From Alkaliphilus metalliredigens QYMF (GTDB taxonomy: Bacteria; Bacillota; Clostridia; Peptostreptococcales; Natronincolaceae), in contig NC_009633.1 of NCBI RefSeq assembly GCF_000016985.1, positions 2,275,539 to 2,339,538 of the forward strand: DNA of 64,000 nt, written 5' to 3'. Numbering within the stretch: position 1 is the stretch's first letter; each line of letters opens with the position of its first letter. The translations under genes were made by a program, and so were the position numbers. The notes under the pieces are model-generated. The model did no database searches, was not told where the DNA came from, and saw nothing but the letters and a program-made list of their open reading frames with translations. Of the stretch, positions 46,608-56,346 are shown piece after piece.

Positions 46608-47394
46608 ATGAGAAGAAAGAAAATGGTATTAACTTTAATGTTTATGGCTCTGGTGATACTAGTATCTTGTTCATCTGATGAAAAAGAGTATACTGAATAT
46701 AGTGATGGTTATATTGCTTTCAACTATCCAGCAGATTGGAATTTAAAGGTTAATGAGTCTCACAACAATAAGCAAATCTTCTTTGGAGAGGAGACTGGCT
46801 TTCAATTTGTAATAGATGTAGAAGAAATGAACGAAATGAAAAGTGAATATAAAATAAAAGAAGAAATAGAAAAAGAGTTATCTGAAGGATATGAACTTGC
46901 AGAGGAAATGGTATCAGTTGAAACTATTTCCTATCAAGAAAATAGTATAGAGGGGGAATGGGCGAAAGAGCTAAACTTAGAAGTCAACTTAGTTGATAGC
47001 CAAATTGAGCTACTTTATCAACTTTTATGATGGAGAAATTTCTTATTTAAATGAGGTGAAAGCATACTTAGGAGGATATACAGGAGTTGAAAATTTCATT
47101 GATGAAATGAAAACTAATCCTGAAAAACTAGATGAACTTAAAACTATCTTGTTGGAACTTGAGGTTGAAAGTGAAGAGGAGAGACACTCTACAATACTTG
47201 CTAATGCTTTTATTGATAATATTAATCATTTTCTAGAAGAAGAGAGTGATGAGACATTAAGTCAATATACTATAATAGCGCACAAAGAAAATATTAGGAT
47301 TAAAATATTTTTTCAGAGCCATAAAGAAGAATATATTGAGAAAATAGAAACTATCGAGCACATAGTGGAATCCATAAGATTTATTGAATCATAA
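46608..47394 (+). pseudogene. Lipoprotein gene with a frameshift (cassette 9)
   Basis: The first frame (46608-47030) opens with a lipoprotein signal (ALVILVSC, lipobox Cys about residue 21) and a PsbP-like start (YIAFNYPADWNLKV). It ends in a stop at 47030. The second frame (from about 46993 to 47394) continues with a related-looking domain and closes HIVESIRFIES, the usual end of such lipoproteins. The join near 47000-47030 is next to a CTTTTA run. I read it as one gene broken by a frameshift; two overlapping genes is the alternative. Confidence 0.55.
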
Positions 47395-47474
47395 TATATA
47401 AATTACTGTCGGATTATCTTGCTTAGACGCAACAGATGAATTAGGCGGCATTAAGTAAAAAGAGGAGGGTTAGC

Positions 47475-47780
47475 TTGAATTGGTTCGGGGTATTCTTGAT
47501 TTTCATTGGTCTATGTTATTTAATTTATTCTATTATATTTAGAAGTAAAGTTACTCTATACTTCAAAGACATAAAAGTAATCGAAGGAAAAGAAGAGGAA
47601 TATTTGAAGCTCCAATTGTATTTTTCATTTATAAATTCATTAATGGTAGTAAGTATTGGAATTATAATAACTATGTATAATTTAGATACTCCATATATTG
47701 TATTAACACCACTAATTGTTCATTTAGTAAACTTTGCAATGAAATTAACGAGTAAACAAAAAGGGTATGTAGAATATTAA
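47475..47780 (+). CDS. Small membrane protein (cassette 9)
   Basis: 101 aa with three membrane segments (about 2-20, 46-65, 70-90). TTG start behind AAAAGAGGAGGGTTAGC. No family recognised. It shares cassette 9 with the broken lipoprotein gene. Confidence 0.6.
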   Translation: MNWFGVFLIFIGLCYLIYSIIFRSKVTLYFKDIKVIEGKEEEYLKLQLYFSFINSLMVVSIGIIITMYNLDTPYIVLTPLIVHLVNFAMKLTSKQKGYVEY

Positions 47781-47862
47781 TTCATATCATCTTTAAGATA
47801 CATCATTACAAAATATGGGTAACGATTTAGTTGATATCAAGGGTTTGCGGTAAAGGGACAGC

Positions 47863-48008
47863 ACATAACAAAACATTTGCATAAAGGTGCTGGAAGCATG
47901 TTTCAAGGGCGGGTTCAGCACCACACCTTCTCACTGGGAGCAAAGCTCCGCTATAGGGTATTCCTTTGAGGTCCAGTTCGAAGGCGTCGCAAATGCCAAA
48001 CGTTAGTT
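47863..48008 (+). other. attC site 9 (146 bp)
   Basis: R'' ACATAAC, R' GTTAGTT. L arms CATTTGC and GCAAATG. Inner hairpins GTGCTGGAAGCA and GGAGCAAAGCTCC. Confidence 0.88.
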
Positions 48009-48123
48009 TACACCACAATATCGGGGCAGGGTATTAGGGTCAATTATTTTGCCTGATGTTACTGAATATCAGAAAGATTTTGCTAGACAAGAATAATTTT
48101 ATAACAGGAAGGATTGAAAGGTA

Positions 48124-48792
48124 GTGGATGGATCTCAAAAACTGCTAATAGATATTGAAGGACAAAATGGAGTAATGGGTTATGGAACATTGAGTTATTA
48201 TACTAAATCGAAAGTGGAAGTTGTATTATCAGGAAAAAATATTGTTCCTGTTTCCGAAAATGAACGAAATCTAAATATCTATAAATTATTGGAAAACAAT
48301 TGTAATGTGATTTTTTGCACCACAGAAAAATTAGATGATTTTCAATTCTATCCTGTTCCATGTTTTTGGATTTTTGCTGTTGATGATGAAGGGAATTCTT
48401 TTGGTACAATTGGTGGTATAGGAGATATTACAGATGATGATTATCCAGTTGGATATGTAAATCAAGAGGGAATGTGTGGAAAAATAGCAGATAATTTAAA
48501 AGAATTTTTGGAGTTAATTACTTTTTATCCTAACTGGAGAGAAATCATTAGGTATGAGCAAATTCAAATAAACTACGATAGAAACGATATGGAGATGAAG
48601 CAGAAAGAATATGATTTACAATACTTCGAAAATCAACGGGAGATTGCGGAAACACTTAAACTCTCCAAGAATCCCCAATCTATTGAACTATTAATATCAA
48701 ATATCAAAAGCATATCAGGATTTGTAGTATACAGCTCAAAGAACGAGGCTCAAATGACAAATACATTTTGGGATATGCACTCCCTTGATTAA
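48124..48792 (+). CDS. SUKH (SMI1/KNR4)-like protein (cassette 10)
   Basis: 222 aa. The stretch FWIFAVDDEGNSFGTIGGIG followed by a Gly-rich acidic turn and IADNLKEFLELI resembles the core of the SUKH superfamily, where many members are immunity proteins against contact-dependent or polymorphic toxins. No toxin gene is visible next to it. GTG after AGGAAGGATTGAAAGGTA. The last 70 residues are not part of the typical fold. Assignment is moderate. Confidence 0.55.
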   Translation: MDGSQKLLIDIEGQNGVMGYGTLSYYTKSKVEVVLSGKNIVPVSENERNLNIYKLLENNCNVIFCTTEKLDDFQFYPVPCFWIFAVDDEGNSFGTIGGIGDITDDDYPVGYVNQEGMCGKIADNLKEFLELITFYPNWREIIRYEQIQINYDRNDMEMKQKEYDLQYFENQREIAETLKLSKNPQSIELLISNIKSISGFVVYSSKNEAQMTNTFWDMHSLD

Positions 48793-48856
48793 ATGAGAAG
48801 ATGACGAGTATTATCTTTTTAAATGTGTTATAAGAAAGTGAGGTGGTTGTGGCATC

Positions 48857-48980
48857 AACTAACATGCCCATTCCCGCTAGAGTCTGTAGGGAACGGTCAA
48901 GAGTGTACGTCAAACTACACTCACTTTGAGGCTAAGACTTTGGAGTACGGTGAGTGTCGGGAGTGGCAGAAACGTTATAG
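48857..48980 (+). other. attC site 10 (124 bp)
   Basis: R'' AACTAAC, R' GTTATAG. L arms GCCCATTCCCG and CGGGAGTGGC with an extra C on the R'' side. The body differs from other long sites after the left arm. Confidence 0.8.
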
Positions 48981-49022
48981 GAAATAGTGATATCGGAGAT
49001 TTTCTCTGGGGTCTATTTAAAA

Positions 49023-50497
49023 ACACCACTTTACAAGTAATGTAGTGATTCAAAAATAATTCCATAAAATAACAAAATCAGACACCTTAATCCTAGGAAT
49101 ACTAATCTTAGCATAAATCAAAACCCCTAGGAGGCGCCTGATATGATTAGTATTTCCAGTAATTCGATGAAACAAACATTACACCAATATTTAATGCAGT
49201 ATAGATCAGTTTTCAAGAAGCGGAGCTTTGATATTTTCTACTGGCTCATTATGGGAATCCTCTGTACAGAAGAAGTAAGATCTATACAATTTGTTTATGA
49301 TAGTTTCATCAAGAAACACACCGATAAGGTGCTGAATTCAATATATTACTTTTTATCCTATTCAAAATTTCCAATAGAAGCCCTAACCACTATCACAGTT
49401 TCTATCGCTTTATCCTTGATACCAGAAAAATTAAGACAGAACACCTTATTTATAACAATTGATGATACTCTTCAAGCAAAATACGGTGCTAAATTTGATT
49501 GTTATGTTAAACATTTTGACCATACAAAAAAGAATGGAACCAAATATCTTAATGGTCATTGCTTTGTATCTGTGGTGTTGAATATTCCTTTATATTACCA
49601 AGATAAAGCGAAGTACTTAAGTATACCAATAGGCTATCGCCTGTATTCAAAGGAGCAGAACAAACTTGAAATGGCATCACAAATAATTAAATATATCATG
49701 CCTCAACTTGAGATGTTTCAAGTAATTTTACTGTGTGATAGCTGGTATAGCAAAGGAGCTATATTAGACACTGTTAAAGAATTTGACAATTTAGAGATAG
49801 TAGCAGCAGTACGACATGATACCGCAATGTATGATCTTCCTCCAGCCTCTACGGGTGGAAAAGGTAGACCTAGAAAGAAAGGTAGAAAACTAAATGCTAG
49901 AGAATTTTCCTATTCAAAGATAGGTGAATACTATGTTGCTGAGAAAAAAGTAATGGCTAATTTATTTGAAAAACCTATTTACGTTACAGTAACCACTACA
50001 GATATTAAACCATTCTCATCCATAAGAGTTTTTATTAGCAGCATCAATCCTGATGAAATTAAAACTATAAATACCGCCCTAAATACCAAAGGAGCATTGA
50101 ATGATCAAAATGAAGATGAATGCACCAGTAAAACACTGACTACTTATCGAATGAGATGGAACATCGAAGTGATGTTTTACCAGCACAAATTTTTTTGGTC
50201 CTTCGGTAACTATATGGTGAGAAACAAGGCCGCAATCGAAAGATATGTTAATCTATTGTTTGTAGCATATACTTTTGCGTGTTTCTTACCCTTCATGGAC
50301 AAAAGATACGAAAAGTATCAATTCAAAAGTCCACAATTGATCAAAAGAGCTGTAGGCGTTCAAATTACAAAAGAATTAATATTTGACAGTTTCGTATTGA
50401 GCTTCGAAAGTGCTAAAATTTATTCTACAATTAAAGAATCTGTTCAGGGCTTCCTCAATAAGGATTGGGTAGCTTAATCAAACTTGTAAACTGGTGT
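49023..50497 (+). mobile_element. Insertion sequence in cassette 11, 1475 bp
   Basis: Imperfect terminal inverted repeats ACACCACTTTACAAGT (left) and ACACCAGTTTACAAGT (right, reverse strand) flank one transposase gene. TTAAAA lies directly outside both ends (49017-49022 and 50498-50503), a probable 6-bp target duplication. Size and DDE transposase suggest an IS4-clan element; I cannot fix the family name. Confidence 0.8.
49143..50477 (+). CDS. DDE transposase, IS4/IS701-like clan
   Basis: 444 aa. TLFITIDDTLQAKYGAK holds the first Asp, ILLCDSWYSKGAI the second, and MRWNIEVMFYQHKFFWSFG the Tyr/Arg-x-x-x-Glu region with the catalytic Glu. ATG after AGGAGGCGCCTGAT. Full-length and uninterrupted, so the element may be active. 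It lies inside cassette 11, upstream of the cassette gene. Confidence 0.88.
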   Translation: MISISSNSMKQTLHQYLMQYRSVFKKRSFDIFYWLIMGILCTEEVRSIQFVYDSFIKKHTDKVLNSIYYFLSYSKFPIEALTTITVSIALSLIPEKLRQNTLFITIDDTLQAKYGAKFDCYVKHFDHTKKNGTKYLNGHCFVSVVLNIPLYYQDKAKYLSIPIGYRLYSKEQNKLEMASQIIKYIMPQLEMFQVILLCDSWYSKGAILDTVKEFDNLEIVAAVRHDTAMYDLPPASTGGKGRPRKKGRKLNAREFSYSKIGEYYVAEKKVMANLFEKPIYVTVTTTDIKPFSSIRVFISSINPDEIKTINTALNTKGALNDQNEDECTSKTLTTYRMRWNIEVMFYQHKFFWSFGNYMVRNKAAIERYVNLLFVAYTFACFLPFMDKRYEKYQFKSPQLIKRAVGVQITKELIFDSFVLSFESAKIYSTIKESVQGFLNKDWVA

Positions 50498-50649
50498 TTA
50501 AAAAGTAAGATGATAAATAATAGTAGTATAAAGTGGTAAAAAATGCTTTTGTAAAATAGAGGTAAACTTAGGCTTATCTAATTTTGCAGATGAAAACATT
50601 TAATTGAATTTTCTAAAAGTTTACAATGATAAAGAAAGGAGAATTGCAA

Positions 50650-51102
50650 ATGAGCGAACAAATAGCAGTATATGGTTTACTATTATTAGCCTTTATTTCT
50701 GGAAGTATATATCACTTTAGAATACGAAAACAGTGTATTCATCCAGTGAGATTAACTAAACCAAGGATTATAATATCAATAATCACGCCCTTCATATTTT
50801 GTTTTATAGCTTACATAGGTGGTAATTTATGGAATTACTATATGCTTGCACTTGTGGCAGCTGTATTTATAATATCTGGAGTGGTAGGAGAAGGAATTCA
50901 CAAAAAAGGAATTTATTATCGCCCTATTGGACAAGCAGCTCTCTTAATCCGATTGGCTAAATGGGAAGATGTAAAAGACATTAAAATTGATACAAATAAA
51001 AACAAACTACAAAGTTTCAAACTCAAAACTACAACAATTTATCCAGGCCATTATTATAGCCCGGAAGATATAAATGAAATTAAGAAATCCATAGAAAGAT
51101 GA
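50650..51102 (+). CDS. Hypothetical membrane protein (cassette 11)
   Basis: 150 aa. Membrane segments at about 5-20 and 41-60, a third at 67-85, then a soluble C-terminal domain (YYRPIGQAALLIRLAKWEDV). ATG 50650 follows AAAGGAGAATTGCAA; an earlier in-frame ATG at 50626 lacks a site. The insertion sequence separates it from the cassette 5' end and may have cut off its original promoter. Confidence 0.65.
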   Translation: MSEQIAVYGLLLLAFISGSIYHFRIRKQCIHPVRLTKPRIIISIITPFIFCFIAYIGGNLWNYYMLALVAAVFIISGVVGEGIHKKGIYYRPIGQAALLIRLAKWEDVKDIKIDTNKNKLQSFKLKTTTIYPGHYYSPEDINEIKKSIER

Positions 51103-51189
51103 CTCGTATATTGGAACAAATCCATCAGGATGAGAAAAGATAAAAAATTTGATGTGAGATATATTTTTTATAAAAGACGTCACTACTCC

Positions 51190-51337
51190 CTATAACAATG
51201 CATTTGCATAAAGGTGCTGGAAGTACGTTTTCCGGGAAAGGTCAGAGCACCACATCCCTTCACCGGGAGCAAAGCTCCGCCAGGAAGTGGGACAAGGGGT
51301 CCGGTTCAGAGACGTCGCAAATGCCGGTACGTTAGGT
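51190..51337 (+). other. attC site 11 (148 bp)
   Basis: R'' CTATAAC, R' GTTAGGT. L arms GCATTTGC and GCAAATGC. Stem CACCGG/CCGG-TT replaces CACTGG/CCAG-TT of other sites, a compensating change. Confidence 0.88.
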
Positions 51338-51397
51338 GACATAGTTTACCTTGGATATGCTGTTATAGAAAGTTTATTGGAAAGGTAGGAACTTGGA

Positions 51398-51907
51398 ATG
51401 ATAAAAATTACTGCAGCTGAAAATAGTGATAGATTTTTTTTATCAGAAGTATGTATAGATACAGTTCAAACCTATGATAGTATTTTACCAGGAGCTTTCG
51501 AAAAGCAGGCTAAAAAATTTTCAGAAGAAGGTCTACCCAAGACTTATGATATTGGAATAGTTAAATTAGAAGATTTAAAATTAGGATTTGTAGGTTTTGT
51601 GAGATTAGATAATGAGACCCTTTATCTAACAGCAGTATATTTGTTAGAGGTTTATCAAAGACAAGGATATGGAAAAAAGATTATTAACACTATTGAAAAA
51701 GAAGCTTATAAAGAGGGTATAAAAAGAGTGGTCTTATTGGTACATTCTAAGGCAACATGGGCGATAGATTTTTATGAAAAGAATGGGTTTTATGTTATAG
51801 AGATTGAGGAAAATAAAATAAAAGAATATGCGGATTCTCGCATGGCTAAATATTTTTTACCTTCAACAATATTGATGGGAAAAATGCTTAAGTGTTTTGG
51901 GGAGTGA
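51398..51907 (+). CDS. GNAT acetyltransferase (cassette 12)
   Basis: 169 aa. LYLTAVYLLEVYQRQGYGKK is the acetyl-CoA loop (Q-R-Q-G-Y-G), and VHSKATWAIDFYEKNGF is motif B. The N-terminus ITAAENSDRFFLSEVCIDTV is normal for the family. Substrate unknown. ATG after GGAAAGGTAGGAACTTGGA. Confidence 0.87.
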   Translation: MIKITAAENSDRFFLSEVCIDTVQTYDSILPGAFEKQAKKFSEEGLPKTYDIGIVKLEDLKLGFVGFVRLDNETLYLTAVYLLEVYQRQGYGKKIINTIEKEAYKEGIKRVVLLVHSKATWAIDFYEKNGFYVIEIEENKIKEYADSRMAKYFLPSTILMGKMLKCFGE

Positions 51908-51931
51908 ATCAGAATAACTACAAACCACATC

Positions 51932-52081
51932 ACCTAACAATGTCTTTGCATAAAGGTGCTGGTGGGCACGTTTTTGAGGAAAGGTCAGAGCACCACACCT
52001 TCTCACTGGGTGCAAAGCACCGCTAAGGGGTATTCCTTTGGGGTACAGTTCGAAGGCGTCGCAAACACGGGACCGTTCTCC
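51932..52081 (+). other. attC site 12 (150 bp)
   Basis: R'' ACCTAAC, R' GTTCTCC. L arms pair imperfectly (TCTTTGC with GCAAACA). Inner stems as in the other long sites. Confidence 0.85.
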
Positions 52082-52197
52082 AAAACCATACGCAAAGGTC
52101 GCGGCGTTCTGCCGCGAATTGTGTAAGAGGATGTTAAGCGCTTTGTTAATTCATACTTGTAGATTATGGTGTAACGAAAGAGTAGTATACTAAGTAT

Positions 52198-53886
52198 TAG
52201 GTAATTGCGAAACTAAATTTGAAAAGTAGTTAGAAGGGCAGAAAATTGAGTGCTGATTAAATTTTTTAAAGAGACAAGGCGTACCGGTTAACTATGCAAT
52301 AAGTGGTTTTAAACTTCTGATATATTTGTGTTGATGTATTTTGTCAGCAAGGATAACTGTAACAAGCTGCGTTATACCAGCAATAATCAGGTCGGCATGC
52401 AATGTTTTAGCATTCTGTGTTCTTCGATTAGCAATACAAAAGCTATCTTTGAAATGGTTAATGGTTTGCTCAACGACACCTCGGGCTTTATAGGTTTTAT
52501 CCCAATCATCGGTACCACGAATGGCGCCTGGATATGCCCGTAAGTCTTTTTCAGGATACACATAAATCATTCTACCACAAGGTGATGAAGTACAGGGATT
52601 ATCGCAATTATGCCGGCGTCGGTACTTGCCGTCTTCACATTTAGTCCAAGACATTTTCGGACAGACAAACTTGAAAGTAGGAATACCACAGCGAAGATGA
52701 GAAGTATTGCCTTCAGGCTTCATAGGCAGTTTTGGATCATGAGGACAACAGGGAATCCCATCTTCAGTAAGAGTGTATTCAGAGCTGCTAAGGGAAGAAC
52801 GAGGATTTAAGGGAATATAAGCTTTATTGAACTTTAAATCCGAAAAAATTCCTTTGTAGATAGAAATGGTATCAAAAGCAGCATCTCCGATAAAGATATT
52901 AGGTTGAATGAGTGGATGTTTATTAAAAAAGTCAGATAACACTGGTAAAAGAGCTTTTGCATCACCAAGGGACTTATCCTCATCAGGAGAATCCGACTTT
53001 TTGTCAACAACGATGTTAGGATGAGCATTCATAAAATCTTGGTCATAAAAAGTAATATCACGAATAATACCAAGACCATTGGTGATCATCCCAAATTTAT
53101 AGACATAACAAAAATGACCATTGATGTAAAGTTGCTTGATCTCTGGATTAGCAGCTGCATGAGAAGGCATGGAACCATAGGCTACTTTATATGGATCATA
53201 GGAATCACCAAGGTTATGGCTCTTTTTAAAAGCTTTAAGTTGTTTAATAATTTTATTAGCATATTTAGGATTGTTCTCAGTAACAAAAGCTTCAATGCCA
53301 GAAGTATCAAAGACAGTCATAGAGGCCTTATGAGGATCAATAGCCTGGCAAATAGGTTCAGTGACATCCACAAGATGCTCAAAGAATGATTGTAAGTCTA
53401 GCAAAAAATCTTGTTTGAATCTAGTAAATCTAGAAGCATCAGGAACATTGGTGAAACCACAAAAATCTCTAAGTTCCTTAGAAAACTGAAGAAAAGTAAG
53501 CAACAATGTATCGTTTGGAATGGAGAAAATCCGCTGCAGAAGCAAAGCCCAAACCATTGATGTAAGATGATGTTTTCTAGGTCTGCCAGTGGATGCATAG
53601 TAATTACGATGAAAAGAAAGAGGTATTATCTCATTAAGATTAAGGTTTTCTTTTAAAAGAGAAAGAAAGTGATGCTTATCATTTCCAAAATAATTGGCAC
53701 AATCGGAATGAATTTCAGCCAAAGAAAGCTGTTTATGTGTTAAAATAGACATATATAACTCCTTTCAGATGGTGTGGAATTGTTTCTTGACAATTCAATT
53801 TTACCACAATCTGGTGAGGAGTTATATTTTTTATGCTTAAAAAAAGTCCCGCAATAATGCGGGTTATGGCGTTTCGCAAACGCCTA
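52198..53886 (-). mobile_element. IS1182-family-like insertion sequence in cassette 13, 1689 bp
   Basis: Ends TAGGTAATTGCGAAAC (left) and TAGGCGTTTGCGAAAC (right, reverse strand) match at 13 of 16. TACTAAGTAT lies outside both ends (52188-52197 and 53887-53896). With the adjacent A the target reads ATACT-A-AGTAT, a palindrome. A GC-rich hairpin CCCGCAATAATGCGGG at about 53848 lies inside the right end. Confidence 0.82.
52292..53752 (-). CDS. IS1182-like DDE transposase
   Basis: 486 aa. MTVFDTSGIEAFVTENNPKY holds the first Asp, FIGDAAFDTISIY the second, and YKARGVVEQTINHFKDSFCI the catalytic Glu. The Cys-rich segment (CCPHDPKLPM, RHNCDNPCTSSPCGR) between them is typical of IS1182-group transposases. 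Full length and intact. Opposite in direction to the cassette genes. Confidence 0.9.
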   Translation of the reverse strand: MSILTHKQLSLAEIHSDCANYFGNDKHHFLSLLKENLNLNEIIPLSFHRNYYASTGRPRKHHLTSMVWALLLQRIFSIPNDTLLLTFLQFSKELRDFCGFTNVPDASRFTRFKQDFLLDLQSFFEHLVDVTEPICQAIDPHKASMTVFDTSGIEAFVTENNPKYANKIIKQLKAFKKSHNLGDSYDPYKVAYGSMPSHAAANPEIKQLYINGHFCYVYKFGMITNGLGIIRDITFYDQDFMNAHPNIVVDKKSDSPDEDKSLGDAKALLPVLSDFFNKHPLIQPNIFIGDAAFDTISIYKGIFSDLKFNKAYIPLNPRSSLSSSEYTLTEDGIPCCPHDPKLPMKPEGNTSHLRCGIPTFKFVCPKMSWTKCEDGKYRRRHNCDNPCTSSPCGRMIYVYPEKDLRAYPGAIRGTDDWDKTYKARGVVEQTINHFKDSFCIANRRTQNAKTLHADLIIAGITQLVTVILADKIHQHKYIRSLKPLIA

Positions 53887-53914
53887 TACTAAGTATAAAA
53901 GAAGGGAGATAAGA

Positions 53915-54511
53915 ATGAATAAAAAGAATACAATAATAATTATTTTGCAAAGTATCATTATTTTAGTTTTAATAGGGTGTGTGTCTTCTAATAAATCTAT
54001 AGACAATACGTCTCTAAATATAGCTGATTTTTATGGAGAATACACATTTGATGAAGTAGTATATATGCGTAAATCTTCTGCAATAAGTGAAGAACAATAT
54101 CAAAATGACTTAAAAATAGTAACAGAAATTTTCACAGATGTAGAGTTTTCAATAGGAGAGAGTTATTTCTATGAAACTTCAGGAACATTTGGAGAAAATC
54201 CATCAGAAGGTTTTGAATTTATCACGATAAAGGATTACGGTGATAAATATTATGATGACTTAGCCAGAGAAAATCTTGAGAATTTTGAGGGCCTGAGTTT
54301 TATATTTGACTATGATGATATTAAAAAAGAATTAGATGTTAACGAAATCAAGCATTATACTATGTATGTAGAAGATGGGATTTTGTCAAATCCTATGTTT
54401 TATATAACAAAAGACAGTATTTTTGTTGCTATGGAAACTATATCCTTTGGAGAAACAGATGATGCTTTAAAGGGATATACTCATTATTTATTGAAACTTA
54501 AAGAAAATTAA
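53915..54511 (+). CDS. Lipoprotein (cassette 13)
   Basis: 198 aa. Signal MNKKNTIIIILQSIIILVLI ending in the lipobox GC gives a lipid-anchored surface protein. The rest is acidic and beta-rich (NIADFYGEYTFDEVVY); no family recognised. ATG after AAGGGAGATAAGA, which lies 19 nt from the right end of the insertion sequence, so any promoter must now come from the element or its edge. Confidence 0.7.
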   Translation: MNKKNTIIIILQSIIILVLIGCVSSNKSIDNTSLNIADFYGEYTFDEVVYMRKSSAISEEQYQNDLKIVTEIFTDVEFSIGESYFYETSGTFGENPSEGFEFITIKDYGDKYYDDLARENLENFEGLSFIFDYDDIKKELDVNEIKHYTMYVEDGILSNPMFYITKDSIFVAMETISFGETDDALKGYTHYLLKLKEN

Positions 54512-54685
54512 TAATGGATTCTGTGATGAAATATAATCTTTAAAATTAAACAATTTAATGAAGGAAATTATATAGCTTTAAGTTATATCGAAGATATTTT
54601 AGAGTGTTAGTTGAACATAAGTATAATATTACGACGCAACTGTAGTAACTATACAGTAGATAAAAGGTATTTGGAGGGTATTGTT

Positions 54686-55087
54686 TTGAAAAAATCAAAA
54701 TTCATTATTTTATTAATAGTAATTGTTGTGGTAATATGGGGATTTGTATCCAAAAATCCTAATTTGAAAGGGTTTTATCAGAGTGAAGTGAATGGATATC
54801 ATATTCAAATGCTAATTCGGAAAGAGGATAATAGTTTTGTTGAATGGATTGATAATAGAGAGGTTGATAGAGGAACTTACGAAAAAGTTGATACCAATTC
54901 ATATAGAATTAAGAGCAACAAGCAAAGCTTTGAGATAGGATTAAATGATGATAATTCTTTTGAGATAATTATAAACAAATTGAATGATGGAAAACCAATT
55001 ATTATGAAGAATATTACAAAGGATGATCATAGGGTAAGTTTTGGTGAATGGGATGACGTAGATGAATATGAATCTTTATTAGATTAA
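54686..55087 (+). CDS. Membrane-anchored hypothetical protein (cassette 13)
   Basis: 133 aa. N-terminal anchor (KKSKFIILLIVIVVVIWGFV), then an extracellular domain (LKGFYQSEVNGYHIQMLIRK) of unknown family, possibly lipocalin-like. TTG 54686 lies 9 nt after TTGGAGG; an in-frame start at 54611 has no site. It shares cassette 13 with the lipoprotein gene. Confidence 0.6.
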   Translation: MKKSKFIILLIVIVVVIWGFVSKNPNLKGFYQSEVNGYHIQMLIRKEDNSFVEWIDNREVDRGTYEKVDTNSYRIKSNKQSFEIGLNDDNSFEIIINKLNDGKPIIMKNITKDDHRVSFGEWDDVDEYESLLD

Positions 55088-55210
55088 CACTTGGCGTAAT
55101 CGATTATAAAGAGTGATTCGCATTATTTATATAAGGGGCAGCACTGGTTGAGTAATTTGTTTAAGGGGGCGATGTCCTGTCGCCCTCTGAGTCACGGGGC
55201 ATATAGCATC

Positions 55211-55357
55211 GGAGAACAAAACATTTGCATAAAGGTGCTGGAAGCACGTTTTTCGGGCAGGTTCAGCACCACACCTTCTCACTGGGAGCGAAGCTCCGCC
55301 AAAGGGGTATTCCTTTGGGGTCCAGTTCGAAGGCGTCGCAAATGCGGAGCGTTCTCC
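55211..55357 (+). other. attC site 13 (147 bp)
   Basis: R'' GGAGAAC, R' GTTCTCC. L arms CATTTGC and GCAAATG. Inner hairpins GTGCT-GGA-AGCAC, GGAGC-GAA-GCTCC and CCAAAGG/CCTTTGG. Confidence 0.9.
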
Positions 55358-55485
55358 GAAACCATACACAAAGGACGTGGCATCCTGTCTCGGATTGGGG
55401 AATAGCACTTCGAAAGCTATGTTAATTCATATTTGTTTTATATTACGCAACTGTAGAACACCATAAGCCAGTAGGGGGATATAAT

Positions 55486-56118
55486 ATGAAGAAAAAAATA
55501 TTACTTTTTACCATTGTAATTAGTCTTTTTATTTTCTTAATAGGATGCACAAACCAAGCAACTGTAGATGAAAAAAATTTAAAAGTCGAAGAATTACAAA
55601 ATCAGATAGAAAAACATGATCAAAAAATTAAAGAACTAGAAGAAAAGAATAATAGTTATGAAATAAAAGTTAAGAACCTGGAAGAAGAAAGAGATTCTTA
55701 CAAGCGTTTTATTGATAAAGCAATAAAGTATCTAGATGACGATGAAATGGTAAAATTAGCAAGGGGAGAATGGATTTATAGTATAGAAGTAGATGGACAG
55801 TCAGTTCCATCTGATGGGGAAATAGAAATTGATAAAAAATATTTTGAAATTATATATTCTGAAAGACAATCTATACTTTCAAGCTTAACACAGGAGATTT
55901 ACGAACAGGGAAGTATTAGTGGTGAATATTTTGACCATTTAAAAATAAAAGATGCCAAACCAAAGAATATTAAACGCGGTGATGGAACTGTGGTAACAGG
56001 ATTTATCTATGAATTTGAAAATCTTTCTCCAAACACAAGTTTTAAACTAGAAATAAGTGACGAATTAAAAGATAGACTTAATTTACAGACTAATATAATC
56101 AGTATTTATATAAAATAG
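55486..56118 (+). CDS. Coiled-coil lipoprotein (cassette 14)
   Basis: 210 aa. Signal with lipobox FLIGC (Cys about 21), then a coiled coil at about 32-72 with heptad Leu/Ile (LQNQIEKHDQKIKELEEKNN), then a globular domain of 135 residues. No family recognised. Expected on the outer face of the membrane. ATG behind AGTAGGGGGATATA. Confidence 0.7.
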   Translation: MKKKILLFTIVISLFIFLIGCTNQATVDEKNLKVEELQNQIEKHDQKIKELEEKNNSYEIKVKNLEEERDSYKRFIDKAIKYLDDDEMVKLARGEWIYSIEVDGQSVPSDGEIEIDKKYFEIIYSERQSILSSLTQEIYEQGSISGEYFDHLKIKDAKPKNIKRGDGTVVTGFIYEFENLSPNTSFKLEISDELKDRLNLQTNIISIYIK

Positions 56119-56346
56119 TTGCAACAATAGTTGACTTTACATTGTATAGACAACAACATTATTTGTGGGGGTGACGCCCTTGGCCACCCGGTATAATACA
56201 CTAATACAAATCGAGTAGATATGGTCATCTGCCCCTACCAAAACTATATGACGACGTATCTTTTATATAATGCGCTGTATAATTCAGGTGATAAGTTTGA
56301 GGGGACGACGTCCTGTCGCCCTCTGAATCACGGGGCGTATGGCATC

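Noticed and set aside
47394-47475. A missing attC between the two coding regions of cassette 9
   Set aside because: GCTTAGACGCAACAG and TTAGGCGGC look promising, but there is no paired body between them.
55321-55340. GGTCCAGTTCGAAGG looks like a tRNA T-arm
   Set aside because: No acceptor, D or anticodon arms are present; the pairing partner is CCTTCTCACTGG inside the attC.
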